A DNA stretch of 64,000 nt, from contig NZ_JAQGLA010000014.1 of the NCBI RefSeq assembly GCF_027853915.1, forward strand, positions 61,840 to 125,839. The letters run 5' to 3'. This document shows positions 53,853-63,968 of the stretch, one piece after another. The position numbers and the translations under genes were made by a program. Below the pieces are notes generated by a model. The model did no database searches, had not been told where the DNA came from, and saw only the letters and a program-made list of their open reading frames with translations. The DNA comes from Saccharopolyspora oryzae. Lineage in GTDB: Bacteria > Actinomycetota > Actinomycetes > Mycobacteriales > Pseudonocardiaceae. Numbering within the stretch: the stretch's first letter is position 1; the number at the start of each line of letters is the position of its first letter.

Positions 53853-55361
53853 ATGGTGCTGCTCGCGGACGTGGTGACGACCTCGCGCGAAGTCGCGGCT
53901 ACTCGCTCCCGCAAGGCGAAGACCGCCTCGATCGCCGGGCTGCTCGGCCGCCTGGATCCCGAGGAGGTCCGCCCGGCGACGGCCCTGCTGGCCGGTGAGC
54001 TGCCCGGCGGACGAGCCGGTGTGGGCTGGTCGACGCTGGCCGCGCTGGACGTCGAACCGGCGCCCGAGCCGACGCTGACCATCGGCGACGTGGACTCCGC
54101 GATCGACGGAGTGCGGCTGATCAGCGGTTCCGGCTCGGGACAGCGCCGCGCGGAGGCGTTGACCGGGCTGCTCGGCAAGGCGACCGCTGCCGAGCAGGAG
54201 TTCCTGGTGCGGCTGTTCGGCGGCGAGCTCCGCCAGGGCGCGCTGGAAGGCGTGATGATCGAGGCCATCGCCGCGGCCGCCCGCGTGCCGACCGAAGGGG
54301 TGCGGCGCGCGTTCATGCTCTCCGGCCGGTTGCCCGCGACCGCCGAGGCAGCTCTGCGCGGCGGCGAACCGGCGCTCGGCGAGTTCCGCCTGGAGGTGGG
54401 GCGCCCGGTCCGGCCGATGCTGGCTTCGCCCGCCGAGTCCCTGGACGCCGCGCTCGCCGAGCTGGGCGAAGCGACCGTCGAGTACAAATTGGACGGTGCG
54501 CGCATCCAGGTGCACCGCGACGGCGACGAGGTGCGCGTCTACACCCGCACGCTGCGCGAGATCACCCGCAGCGTCCCGGAACTCGTCGACCTGGTGCGCG
54601 GTCTGGACTGCCGGTCGGTGGTCCTCGACGGCGAAACCCTCGCCCTCGACGACGGCGGCCGACCACGCCCGTTCCAGGAGACGATGAGCCGCTTCGGCGC
54701 GCAGAGCTCGCGAGAACTCCTGCTGCACCCGTACTTCTTCGACTGCCTGCACCTCGACGGCACTGACCTGGTCGACCTGCCGCTGCGCGACCGGCTCGAC
54801 GCACTCTCGAAAGTCGCCCCGCAGCACCGGATTCCGGCCACAGCGACCGCTGAGCGCGCAGCCGCGCTCTTCGAGGAGGCGCTGGCCGACGGGCACGAAG
54901 GCGTCGTGGTCAAGGACCTCGACTCCCCCTACGCCGCCGGACGCCGCGGCCGCGCGTGGCGGAAGGTCAAACCCGAGCACACCCTCGACCTGATCGTGCT
55001 GGCCGCCGAGTGGGGTCACGGCCGGCGCCGCGGCCACCTGTCCAACCTGCACCTCGGCGCCCGCGACCCGGACGGCGGACCGCCGATCATGGTCGGCAAG
55101 ACCTTCAAGGGCCTGACCGACGAACTGCTGGCCTGGCAGACCGCGGAGTTCCAGCGCCGGGAGACCCACCGCGACGACTGGACCGTGCACATCGCGCCCG
55201 ATCTCGTGGTGGAGATCGAGCTGGACGGCGTGCAGACCAGCCCCCGCTACCCCGGCGGTGTCGCGCTGCGCTTCGCCCGCGTCCTGCGCTACCGGCCGGA
55301 CAAGGACGCGGCATCGGCCGACAGCATCGAGGCGGTGCGCGCCCTGCTCCCCGGCGGGTGA
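53853..55361 (+). CDS. ATP-dependent DNA ligase (LigB type)
   Basis: A 502-residue ligase resembling mycobacterial LigB. An N-terminal DNA-binding domain (VLLADVVTTSREVAATRSRKAKTASIAGLL to VRRAFMLSGRLPATA) precedes the nucleotidyltransferase core. Adenylation lysine is in motif I YKLDGARIQVH near residue 211. Later motifs are SVVLDGETLAL, EGVVVKDLDSPYAAGRRGRAWRKVK and the OB-fold end ELDGVQTSPRYPGGVALRFARVLRYR. ATG 53853 is used. It probably acts as a repair ligase beside the NAD-dependent housekeeping one, which is not in this window. Confidence 0.93.
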   Translation: MVLLADVVTTSREVAATRSRKAKTASIAGLLGRLDPEEVRPATALLAGELPGGRAGVGWSTLAALDVEPAPEPTLTIGDVDSAIDGVRLISGSGSGQRRAEALTGLLGKATAAEQEFLVRLFGGELRQGALEGVMIEAIAAAARVPTEGVRRAFMLSGRLPATAEAALRGGEPALGEFRLEVGRPVRPMLASPAESLDAALAELGEATVEYKLDGARIQVHRDGDEVRVYTRTLREITRSVPELVDLVRGLDCRSVVLDGETLALDDGGRPRPFQETMSRFGAQSSRELLLHPYFFDCLHLDGTDLVDLPLRDRLDALSKVAPQHRIPATATAERAAALFEEALADGHEGVVVKDLDSPYAAGRRGRAWRKVKPEHTLDLIVLAAEWGHGRRRGHLSNLHLGARDPDGGPPIMVGKTFKGLTDELLAWQTAEFQRRETHRDDWTVHIAPDLVVEIELDGVQTSPRYPGGVALRFARVLRYRPDKDAASADSIEAVRALLPGG

Positions 55362-55373
55362 GATCCTGGGGGC

Positions 55374-55787
55374 ATGAGCAGTGACGACTTCGACGCGATC
55401 GGTTCGATCAACATCGGCCCCCTCGACCCGCGAGAGCTCCTGCAGGACGAGCGCGCCGTCGAGCTGGACTACTACGTCGCGGTCCTGCTCCTGGAGGCCA
55501 CCTCGGACGCCGCCGACCACCAGCCGCTGTACGAGGAATCGTTCGTCCTGCTGAAGGCCGAATCGGAAGAAGAAGCCGCGGAGAAGGCCGCCGACCACGG
55601 AAAGCAGCAGGAAACCAGCTACCAGAACGAGAACCACGAACTCATCACCTGGAAGCTGAAGCAGGTGGTCGAGGTGAAACCCCTCGAAGACGCCACCTTC
55701 GACGACGGCACGGAAATCTACAGCCGCTTCTTCCGCAACTACCAGGCCTACAGCTCCTTCGAACCATTGACGGAAGAAGAAGCGTAA
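55374..55787 (+). CDS. DUF4288-containing protein
   Basis: A 137-residue acidic protein. The central part YYVAVLLLEATSDAADHQPLYEESFVLLKAESEEEAAEKAADHGKQQETSYQNENHELITWKLKQVVEVKPLED is the DUF4288 pattern, a small fold seen in immunity and other proteins of unknown role. It starts 12 bases after the ligase stop and may be co-transcribed. The first of three copies of an intergenic repeat begins right after its TAA. Confidence 0.85.
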   Translation: MSSDDFDAIGSINIGPLDPRELLQDERAVELDYYVAVLLLEATSDAADHQPLYEESFVLLKAESEEEAAEKAADHGKQQETSYQNENHELITWKLKQVVEVKPLEDATFDDGTEIYSRFFRNYQAYSSFEPLTEEEA

Positions 55788-55841
55788 AAACGCAGAGGCC
55801 GGGGTCCCGCCTCCGGCGGGGGTCCCGGCGTACTTCCACGC
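55788..55841. repeat. intergenic repeat copy R1
   Basis: The sequence shares AAACGCAGAGGCCGGGGTCC, the following CGCCTCCGGCGGG hairpin and GGCGTACTTCCACGC with copies at 56515 and 56671. CCCGCC/GGCGGG can form a stem within it. It directly follows the DUF4288 stop codon, where it could act as terminator. Confidence 0.75.
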
Positions 55842-55943
55842 ACCTCGGTGCGCAGCCACCGGCGAAACTATCAGCACCGAAATCGAATCCCCTTCGGGTG
55901 TAAGGATTTGATCTCGAACTGAAGTTCCCGATTCACTGCACCC

Positions 55944-56500
55944 GTGTTCGTCCACCCATATGTCGATGAGTCCTACGACCTCGCCGTCGGCGTCTACATT
56001 CTCACCGCCAGCGTCGTTGACCTTATAGACGCCGAAGACATCCGCTGCACGATGCGCGGACTGCGCCGAGGAGGCGAGAAACTCCATTGGAGCAAAGAGC
56101 CCCCGCATCGCCGTGTGGAGCTCACCAAGGCTTTTAGCTCCCTAATGGTGCACAACGTAGTCGTCATCGGAAGCTCGACGCCACTGTTTCCAGAGCGCGC
56201 AAGGCGAAAGTGTCTCGAAGTCTTACTTCCTGATCTCGAAGTCCACGGTGCCGAGATCGTGACGTTTGAAACCCGCCAGAAGCACAGCAACAAGCTTGAT
56301 GCAGACATGGTCGACGTTGCCGACAGAAGCGACTTATTACTCCGCATATCCGAATAACCTTCGCACCAGGAATCAGCGAACCTCTGCTGTGGATTCCGGA
56401 CATCGCATGCGGCATTGCACTCGCCGCCGAGCGCGGCGATGAAAGCTACCTGCACCAAGCGGGCGACCGCATTCGAATCATCCGCATCAACGCACGGTGA
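55944..56500 (+). pseudogene. frameshifted DUF3800-family gene
   Basis: GTG 55944 opens a frame MFVHPYVDESYDLAVGVYIL with the DUF3800 YVDES signature (an RNase H-like fold common in mobile and defence regions). It stops at 56357. The missing C-terminus continues in another frame to TGA 56500: PGISEPLLWIPDIACGIALAAERGD followed by ESYLHQAGDRIRIIRINAR. The switch, a minus-one shift or single-base loss, lies near 56330-56345 (around TTATTACTCC). No clear slippery heptamer is seen, so this is probably a decayed gene rather than programmed frameshifting. Base composition is AT-richer than its neighbours. Repeat copies R1 and R2 flank it. Confidence 0.7.
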
Positions 56501-56514
56501 ATATGAGGACCCAG

Positions 56515-56583
56515 AAACGCAGAGGCCGGGGTCCCGCCTCCGGCGGGTACACCCGGCGTACTTCCACGCCCCAACAGAGCATG
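56515..56583. repeat. intergenic repeat copy R2
   Basis: A copy of the R1 sequence that continues further, through CGTACTTCCACGCCCC to ACAGAGCATG. It lies 14 bases after the end of the DUF3800 remnant, so R1 and R2 bracket that gene as direct repeats. Confidence 0.75.
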
Positions 56584-56599
56584 GCTGACGCAAGTATAA

Positions 56600-58231
<1,632 letters not shown>

Positions 58232-58236
58232 CGAGC

Positions 58237-58265
58237 GGAGGGCGCCTCGGGCCGAGGCGCCCTCC
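58237..58265. terminator. bidirectional terminator
   Basis: The arms 58237-58249 (GGAGGGCGCCTCG) and 58253-58265 are exact inverted copies over 13 bases with a three-base loop, between convergent guaB1 and the PIN-PhoH gene. Confidence 0.85.
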
Positions 58266-58274
58266 ACCACTTCG

Positions 58275-59654
58275 TCAGGGGGTGAAGTCGCCCTCCAGGA
58301 GTTCGGTGACCAGGGCTGCGATCGGGGAGCGTTCCGAGCGCGTCAGGGTGACGTGCGCGAACAGGGGATGCCCCTTGAGCTTCTCGATCACCGCGGCGAC
58401 GCCGTCGTGGCGGCCGACGCGGAGGTTGTCGCGCTGGGCGACGTCGTGGGTCAGGACGACGCGGGAGTTCGCGCCGAGCCTGGAGAGCACGGTCAGCAGG
58501 ACGTTGCGCTCCAGGGACTGGGCCTCGTCGACGATGACGAAGGCGTCGTGCAGCGAGCGGCCCCGGATGTGGGTGAGGGGCAGGACCTCGAGCATGCCCC
58601 GGTCCATGACCTCGTCCAGGACGTTCTCGCTGGCCAGAGCACCGAGGGTGTCGAAGACCGCTTGGGCCCACGGGGCCATCTTCTCGTTCTCGGTTCCCGG
58701 CAGGTAGCCGAGTTCTTGGCCGCCGACGGCGTAGACCGGGCGGAACACCACGACCTTCCGGTGCTGCTGGCGCTCCAGCACCGACTCCAGGCCCGCGCAC
58801 AGCGCGAGCGCGGACTTACCGGTGCCCGCTCGGCCGCCCAGCGAGACGATGCCGACCTCGGGGTCGAGCAGCAGCTCCAAGGCGATCCGCTGCTCCGCGG
58901 AGCGGCCGTGCAGGCCGAACGCCTCCCGGTCGCCGCGCACCAGCTTGACCTGCTTGTCCGCGGTCACCCGGCCCAGCGCGCTCTGCGACCCGGCCAGCAG
59001 CCGGATGCCGGTGTTCGGCGGCAGGTCCCGCGCTTCGTCGAGATCGGCGACGCCCTCCTTGAACAGCGCGTCCACCGAACCGCCCGGCACTTCGACGTCG
59101 GCCATGCCGGTCCAGCCCGACGGGACCACGTCCTGCGCCCGGTACTCCTCGGCGTCCAGCGCCACCGACGCGGCCTTGACCCGCAGCGGCATGTCCTTGG
59201 TGACCAGCGTGACCTGGTGCCCTTCGGCGGCCAGGTTCAGCGCGCAGGCCAGGATGCGGGCGTCGTTGGAGTCGGTGCGGAATCCGGGCGGAAGCACCTG
59301 CGGGTCCGAGTGGTTGAGCTCGACGTGCAGGCGTCCACCTGATGTTCCGACCGGAACCGGATGGTCCAGCCGTCCGTGCCGTATCCGGAGCTCGTCGAGC
59401 CCGCGGAGGCTCTCCCGGGCGAACCACCCCAGTTCCGGGTGGTGGCGCTTGGCCTCGAGCTCGCTGATCACCACCACCGGGAGCACCACGTCGTGCTCGG
59501 CGAAGCGGGACAACGCCCACGGATCGGACAGCAGCACCGAGGTGTCGAGCACGTACGTGCGGACCTCGGTTCTACCGGATGGCACGGTGCGCGCGGAATC
59601 GCCGCTGAGGGCTCGGGTTTCTTCCGCTTCTGGCTGGGAACGTCGTGCGGTCAC
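58275..59654 (-). CDS. PhoH2: PIN nuclease fused to PhoH ATPase
   Basis: A 459-residue protein of the PhoH2 type. The N-terminal PIN RNase domain begins [37 protein letters not shown], and its last acidic residues are in [11 protein letters not shown] and [11 protein letters not shown]. The PhoH helicase-like ATPase follows with Walker [20 protein letters not shown] and Walker [12 protein letters not shown]. Related proteins unwind and cleave RNA in an ATP-dependent way. GTG 59654 has GAGGGAG upstream. In mycobacteria an antitoxin-like gene precedes phoH2; no such gene is seen here. Confidence 0.92.
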   Translation of the reverse strand: MTARRSQPEAEETRALSGDSARTVPSGRTEVRTYVLDTSVLLSDPWALSRFAEHDVVLPVVVISELEAKRHHPELGWFARESLRGLDELRIRHGRLDHPVPVGTSGGRLHVELNHSDPQVLPPGFRTDSNDARILACALNLAAEGHQVTLVTKDMPLRVKAASVALDAEEYRAQDVVPSGWTGMADVEVPGGSVDALFKEGVADLDEARDLPPNTGIRLLAGSQSALGRVTADKQVKLVRGDREAFGLHGRSAEQRIALELLLDPEVGIVSLGGRAGTGKSALALCAGLESVLERQQHRKVVVFRPVYAVGGQELGYLPGTENEKMAPWAQAVFDTLGALASENVLDEVMDRGMLEVLPLTHIRGRSLHDAFVIVDEAQSLERNVLLTVLSRLGANSRVVLTHDVAQRDNLRVGRHDGVAAVIEKLKGHPLFAHVTLTRSERSPIAALVTELLEGDFTP

Positions 59655-60097
59655 GGCTACTCCCTCGCGGGCGTGGCGTGCACACCCGCTCGTCGGCGGG
59701 CCGGGCCTGGCCCCGTCGCGCCCCGGCCGGACCGCCTCGTCCGCCGTGGCCGCAGGGCCGTGCACCGGCCCATCGCGACCAAGGTGGACGGGGTAACCGT
59801 CCGCTCCAGCCAACAGCCACGATCAGGGCCTCCCGGACGGGCCGCGTACGGACTTGCAGAAGAGAACGGCCCGTCAACAGCGCACGCTACCTGCGTGATC
59901 GCTTCTCGGCAGGCAGCCACACAGGTGATTCAGCGAATCGTCGTTTTCCCTTCATCTGCATGGGAAAACGGTGCTGGTCACGGCCCGTTCCAACGCCGCG
60001 GAGAAGCCGACCGCAGCAGGTCAGGCCGGTGCTCCACCCCGGCACCGTCCCGACACGGCCGGTGAGCGCGGCTGGTCCGTTCGCGTGAAGCCCGGCC
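59655..60097. other. gene-free gap between two minus-strand genes
   Basis: About 440 bases. The left part should hold the phoH2 promoter. CGTTTTCCC 59942-59950 and GGGAAAACG 59962-59970 are exact inverted copies 11 bases apart, probably the terminator of the DUF885 gene. The open frames here look non-coding. Confidence 0.55.
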
Positions 60098-61309
60098 TCA
60101 CACCTGCGTGACGAGCTCGGCGCGGACGGATTCGGGCACCAGCGGCTCGTCAAGCAACCGCCGGTAACGATCGATGCGCGATGTGCTCACGGGACGCTCG
60201 TCCAGCCACCGCCGAAGCAGGCGGTAACCCTCGACGTAGGTCGTGGTGTAAGCCCGCCAGAGCGGGTCGCGCATGAACCGCACCAGGTGCCGGGCGCGCT
60301 GCTCCGGCATCAGCAGCCACCGCTGCAGGTGCGCGACGACGTCGGCCTCGTCCGCACCGCCGTGCAGCATCAGCAGCGCGTCCTGGCGGACCGGCAGCAG
60401 GTCGAGCAGCACCGCGTCGATCCGCTCCGCCAGCTCGCCGTCCAGCCGGATGCCCAGGTCGGCGAAGATCTCGGCCGCCCACGGCCCCCAACCCGGCCCG
60501 ACCACGGCGTGCAACCCCAGGTCGGCGAGGCCTTCGGCGAGCACGCACTGCGGGGTGTTGATCAGGAAGATGGTGTGCTCGACCTGTCCGTCCCGCAGCA
60601 CGAGCCCCGCCTCCTTGCGGCAGTGCTCGGTGTGGTGCCCCGGGTAGGCCTCGTGCGCGACGAGCTGCGGCAGGGTGGACGCGCGGTGCCCGATATCGGC
60701 GTTGATCGCGACCTTCGAGCGGAATCCGCCCGCGTAGTGGTTGAACCCGACCCACGGCTTGTCCGACACGATCCGGTACTCGACGGTCTCGCCGACCGGC
60801 AGCTCGAACCGGGCCCGCACCCGATCCCGCAGAGCGCTCGAGACCGCTTCGACCGCCACGCCGAGCCGGTCCGCCGGCACCGGGTCGCGACGGCGGACCG
60901 CCCGCAACCGCTCGGCCAGCGAGCCGCGTCCGGGCAGCAGCGCGCCGAGCTCGCGGTGCGCCTTCCGGTACTCGTCGGGATCCCCCGTCGTCGGCGTCAC
61001 CTGGAAGCACGCCTCGACCTCGGCGGCGAACGGCAGTTCCGCCCCGGCCAGCTTGCGCCCGGAGCACTCCAGCGCGGTCAGCTGCGCGGCGAGGAAGCGG
61101 CGGCGCGGTTCGGCGAGATCAGCGGTGACGACGTCGGCGCGCAGGCGGTTCGCATCGGCGGCGAGCCGCGCCGGGTCCGGCGGTGGTTCGGCGGCGACTT
61201 CGCGCTGCAGCGCCGGATCACCGGTGTAGGAGTCCGCGAAGCCCCGGACCAGCCGGTCGAACCTGAGCCCGAGCAGGACGTATTCGGCCGCGAGCGCTTC
61301 GGAGTCCAC
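60098..61309 (-). CDS. DUF885 zinc-peptidase-like protein
   Basis: A 403-residue protein of the DUF885 family. The metal-binding motif HEAYPGHHTEHC lies near residue 217, a form of HExxGHH. Other family features are GGFRSKVAINADIGHRASTLPQLVAHEAYPGHH, the glutamate in VLAEGLADLGLHAVVG, and the C-terminal FMRDPLWRAYTTTYVEGYRLLRRWLDE. No signal peptide is visible, so it is cytosolic, unlike some secreted DUF885 relatives. A peptidase activity is inferred from the motif, and the substrate is unknown. Confidence 0.85.
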   Translation of the reverse strand: MDSEALAAEYVLLGLRFDRLVRGFADSYTGDPALQREVAAEPPPDPARLAADANRLRADVVTADLAEPRRRFLAAQLTALECSGRKLAGAELPFAAEVEACFQVTPTTGDPDEYRKAHRELGALLPGRGSLAERLRAVRRRDPVPADRLGVAVEAVSSALRDRVRARFELPVGETVEYRIVSDKPWVGFNHYAGGFRSKVAINADIGHRASTLPQLVAHEAYPGHHTEHCRKEAGLVLRDGQVEHTIFLINTPQCVLAEGLADLGLHAVVGPGWGPWAAEIFADLGIRLDGELAERIDAVLLDLLPVRQDALLMLHGGADEADVVAHLQRWLLMPEQRARHLVRFMRDPLWRAYTTTYVEGYRLLRRWLDERPVSTSRIDRYRRLLDEPLVPESVRAELVTQV

Positions 61310-61556
61310 ATCGGGACACTACGCCTGCTCGAAGCGGGGTCGGATCGCTGCTCGAGTTCTCGATGAATTTGCCCCGGCAACGAAAAGCCCGATGACGTCG
61401 AACAAATAAATCACACAATGGTGGTAACGAGGTAGGTTTTGGCCGATTCGATGTATATGTTTCACGCCGAGTGTTCTCCCGTCGGCTAAGTATGGGGTGC
61501 GTAGCCGAGGGAACAAGGGGGCGCTCGCGTCATCCCATCCAACAAGGAGCAACGAA

Positions 61557-61799
61557 GTGCTGAAGAAAGCTGCGATTGTTGCCGGTGCCGCTGCCGGTCT
61601 GCTCGCCCTGGCTCCCGTCGCCAACGCCGACAGCGCGGACAACGACGGCATCAACATCCTGAACGACAACAACCTGAGCGTCCTGCCGGTCCAGGCGTGC
61701 GGCAACAACGTCGCCGTGCTCGGTGCGGTCGTGCCGCTCCTGTCCCCGCAGCTCAACGACTGCGTGAACGCTCCGGTCATCGACCACCCCAAGGGCTGA
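61557..61799 (+). CDS. chaplin-like small secreted protein 1
   Basis: An 80-residue protein with signal peptide MLKKAAIVAGAAAGLLALAPVANA (GTG start, AAGGAG at 61544-61549) and a mature part of 56 residues, DSADNDGINILNDNNLSVLPVQACGNNVAVLGAVVPLLSPQLNDCVNAPVIDHPKG in four pieces: an acidic head, a hydrophobic strand, CGNNVAVLG and a second Cys in DCVN. The two-cysteine GN-rich core resembles the chaplins, which coat aerial hyphae and form amyloid, though it is shorter and not a standard chaplin. It is nearly identical to the copy at 62094, so the pair is a tandem duplication. Confidence 0.8.
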   Translation: MLKKAAIVAGAAAGLLALAPVANADSADNDGINILNDNNLSVLPVQACGNNVAVLGAVVPLLSPQLNDCVNAPVIDHPKG

Positions 61800-61851
61800 T
61801 CGAGGCGAGCGGATCGCCGGAGCTGCTGCGTGGAATCCGGTGGCGAAAAGG

Positions 61852-61880
61852 GCGTCGGGCCTTCCCCGACGCTTCTTTTT
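61852..61880 (+). terminator. intrinsic terminator with T-run
   Basis: GCGTCGGG 61852-61859 pairs with CCCGACGC 61865-61872 around a five-base loop, followed by TTCTTTTT to 61880. It lies 53 bases after the first chaplin-like gene, so the second gene has its own promoter. Confidence 0.85.
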
Positions 61881-62093
61881 GCGCGCCCGTCTACCGGAGC
61901 GCCGAATGCCACCAATTCATCCGTCACGCGTCGATCCGCCGCCTCACACAATTGGGTTAAAAGTTTTGGTGTTCGGCATGCCGAGATGTGTTTCCGGCGA
62001 GTCGACACCACACTCGGTAGCCGCCTCCGGGTTCTTAGTCGAGCCCGATGGTGTGTGCTCCGAATCCCGCGGTATTCGAAGGAGAGTATTCAC

Positions 62094-62336
62094 ATGCTGA
62101 AGAAGGCTGCCATTGTCGCCGGTGCCGCCGCCGGTCTGCTGGCCCTCGCCCCCGTTGCCAACGCCGACAGCGCGGACAACGACGGCATCAACCTGCTGAA
62201 CGACAACAACGCCAGCGTGCTGCCGATCCAGGCCTGCGGCAACAACGTCGCGGTCCTCGGCGCGGTCGTGCCGGTGCTGTCCCCGCAGCTGAACAACTGC
62301 GTGAACGCCCCGGTCGTCGACCACCCCAAGGGCTGA
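62094..62336 (+). CDS. chaplin-like small secreted protein 2
   Basis: An 80-residue paralogue of the protein at 61557 with the same signal peptide. Differences occur at only a few positions: ILNDNNLS becomes LLNDNNAS, VQACGNN becomes IQACGNN, VVPLLSPQLNDC becomes VVPVLSPQLNNC, and VIDHPKG becomes VVDHPKG. ATG 62094 has AAGGAGAG at 62079-62086. The two cysteines are retained. A separate upstream region including an exact palindrome TCGGCATGCCGA at 61973-61984 suggests independent control. It ends in a 15-pair terminator. Confidence 0.8.
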   Translation: MLKKAAIVAGAAAGLLALAPVANADSADNDGINLLNDNNASVLPIQACGNNVAVLGAVVPVLSPQLNNCVNAPVVDHPKG

Positions 62337-62351
62337 GCAGCAGTCCCACGT

Positions 62352-62385
62352 GGAAAGGCCAGGTCGCTCCCGACCTGGCCTTTCC
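62352..62385. terminator. terminator between chaplin-like gene and uppS
   Basis: The arms 62352-62366 (GGAAAGGCCAGGTCG) and 62371-62385 are exact inverted copies over 15 bases with a four-base loop. It probably serves both convergent genes. Confidence 0.85.
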
Positions 62386-62397
62386 GCTTGCTCGGGG

Positions 62398-63174
62398 TCA
62401 GCCTCCGAAGCGGCGGTGGCGTACTGCGTAGTCGCGGAGCGCGCGGAGGAAGTCGACTCGGCGGAAGGCCGGCCAGTAGGCCTCGGTGAACCAGAACTCG
62501 GAGTGCGCGGACTGCCACAGCATGAAGCCGGACAACCGCTGCTCGCCCGAGGTGCGGATCAGCAGGTCGGGGTCGGGTTGGCCGGAGGTGTAGAGGTGCT
62601 CGGCGATGTGGTCGACCGTCAGGACCTCGGCGAGTTCCTCGATGGTGGTGCCCGCCTCGGCGTGCCACTGCAGCAGCTTGCGCACCGCGTCCGCGATCTC
62701 CCGGCGGCCGCCGTAGCCGACCGCCACGTTGACCTGCATGCCGGTGCGGCCCTTGGTGCGCAGCGCGGCGGCGGACAGGCGCGCCGCGGTCTCCGTCGGC
62801 AGCACGTCCAGCGCACCGACGATCCGCACCCGCCAGGGCGTGTCCGGGTGGGTCAGCTCGTCGACGACTCCGGCGATGATCTCCATCAGCGCGTTGAGCT
62901 CGTCGGAGGTGCGGTTGAGGTTGTCGGTGGACAGCAGCCACAGCGTGACCACCTCGACCTCGGCCTCTTCGCACCAGCCCAGCAGCTCGGCGATCTTGCG
63001 GGCCCCGGCCTGGTGGCCGTGCGCGGCGTCGAGCCCGGCTTCCTTCGCCCACCTGCGGTTTCCGTCCAGGATGACGCCGACGTGCCGAGGATGCTGCACG
63101 CCGTCCAGCTTCCGGCGGAGTCGTCGCTCGTAGACGCCGTAGATGAGTTCTTTCAACCGGACCTTGAACGCCAC
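62398..63174 (-). CDS. cis-prenyltransferase (short Z-isoprenyl diphosphate synthase)
   Basis: A 258-residue UppS-family enzyme adding isopentenyl units in cis. The active-site Asp is in HVGVILDGNRRWAKE near residue 37, and substrate-contact arginines are in DLLIRTSGEQRLSGFMLWQSAHSEFWF. In mycobacteria the gene next to hemolysin III encodes the short-chain Z,E-farnesyl diphosphate synthase that primes decaprenyl phosphate, the lipid carrier of arabinan. Position and length suggest the same here, but chain length cannot be read from the sequence. Divergent from the hemolysin III gene. Confidence 0.92.
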   Translation of the reverse strand: MAFKVRLKELIYGVYERRLRRKLDGVQHPRHVGVILDGNRRWAKEAGLDAAHGHQAGARKIAELLGWCEEAEVEVVTLWLLSTDNLNRTSDELNALMEIIAGVVDELTHPDTPWRVRIVGALDVLPTETAARLSAAALRTKGRTGMQVNVAVGYGGRREIADAVRKLLQWHAEAGTTIEELAEVLTVDHIAEHLYTSGQPDPDLLIRTSGEQRLSGFMLWQSAHSEFWFTEAYWPAFRRVDFLRALRDYAVRHRRFGG

Positions 63175-63267
63175 GCCAGCTGAGCCTACGCGGATCCGGT
63201 GAGCCCCGGTGCTCGGGTGGCCCGGAGCGCTCGGGCGGATGCAGTGCGGATCACGCTCGGCGAAAAC

Positions 63268-63281
63268 TTACGGTCCCGTAA
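63268..63281. promoter_or_regulatory. TTACGG palindrome between uppS and hemolysin III gene
   Basis: TTACGG 63268-63273 and CCGTAA 63276-63281 are exact inverted copies two bases apart, nine bases before the GTG of the hemolysin III gene. A TetR-type repressor site is likely. No regulator gene is adjacent. Confidence 0.5.
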
Positions 63282-63290
63282 CCTCGAGGT

Positions 63291-63968
63291 GTGACTAGCG
63301 CCCTCTCCGCCCGCCGCCCGACCGCGTTCGTCAAACCGCGGATGCGCGGCTGGATCCACTTCTGGTCGCTGGTGGTGTCGATCGCCGCCGGTGCCACGCT
63401 GATCACGCTCGCCGCCGCGACCGTGTCCGCGCGCGCGGCGGTGGGCACCTCGATCTACGTGGCGACCGTGCTCGGCCTGTTCGGCGTCAGCGCCCTCTAC
63501 CACCGCAAGACGTGGAAGACCGTCGGTGCCCGGACCTGGATGCGCCGGCTCGACCACTCGATGATCTTCCTGTTCATCGCGGGCACGTACACCCCGTTCG
63601 CGATGGTCGCGATGCAGCCGACCACGGGTGCCGTGGTGCTGGCGATCGTCTGGGGTGGCGCGCTGGGCGGCGTGATCCTGAAGCTCGCCTGGCCGAACGC
63701 GCCGCGCTGGGTCGGCGTGCCGGTGTACATCGCGTTGGGCTGGGTCGCCGTGTTCGTGCTGCCCGACCTGCTGCACAGCTCCGGGGTCGCCGCACTGGTG
63801 CTGCTGGTGGTCGGCGGTCTGCTCTACACCGCAGGTGCGATCTTCTACGCGTGCCGCTGGCCGGACCCGTGGCCCAAGACCTTCGGGTACCACGAGTTCT
63901 TCCACGCAGCGGTTTCGGCGGCCGCGATCTGCCACCACATCGCCATCTGGCTCGCCCTCTACGCCTGA
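63291..63968 (+). CDS. hemolysin III / TrhA-family membrane protein
   Basis: A 225-residue protein with seven predicted membrane helices, of the YqfA/TrhA (HlyIII) branch of the PAQR superfamily. Conserved metal-binding residues appear as SALYHRKTW, RRLDHSMIFLFIAGTYTPF and GYHEFFHAAVSAAAICHHIAIW. Bacterial members influence membrane energy and fatty acid balance. The start GTG 63291 has no clear ribosome binding site and may be leaderless. The pairing with the uppS-type gene is conserved in mycobacteria. Confidence 0.9.
   Translation: MTSALSARRPTAFVKPRMRGWIHFWSLVVSIAAGATLITLAAATVSARAAVGTSIYVATVLGLFGVSALYHRKTWKTVGARTWMRRLDHSMIFLFIAGTYTPFAMVAMQPTTGAVVLAIVWGGALGGVILKLAWPNAPRWVGVPVYIALGWVAVFVLPDLLHSSGVAALVLLVVGGLLYTAGAIFYACRWPDPWPKTFGYHEFFHAAVSAAAICHHIAIWLALYA

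Noticed and set aside
55944..56500. Programmed minus-one frameshift in the DUF3800 gene
   Set aside because: No slippery heptamer or downstream pseudoknot is visible near 56335. A decayed gene or sequencing error is the simpler reading, though it remains untested.
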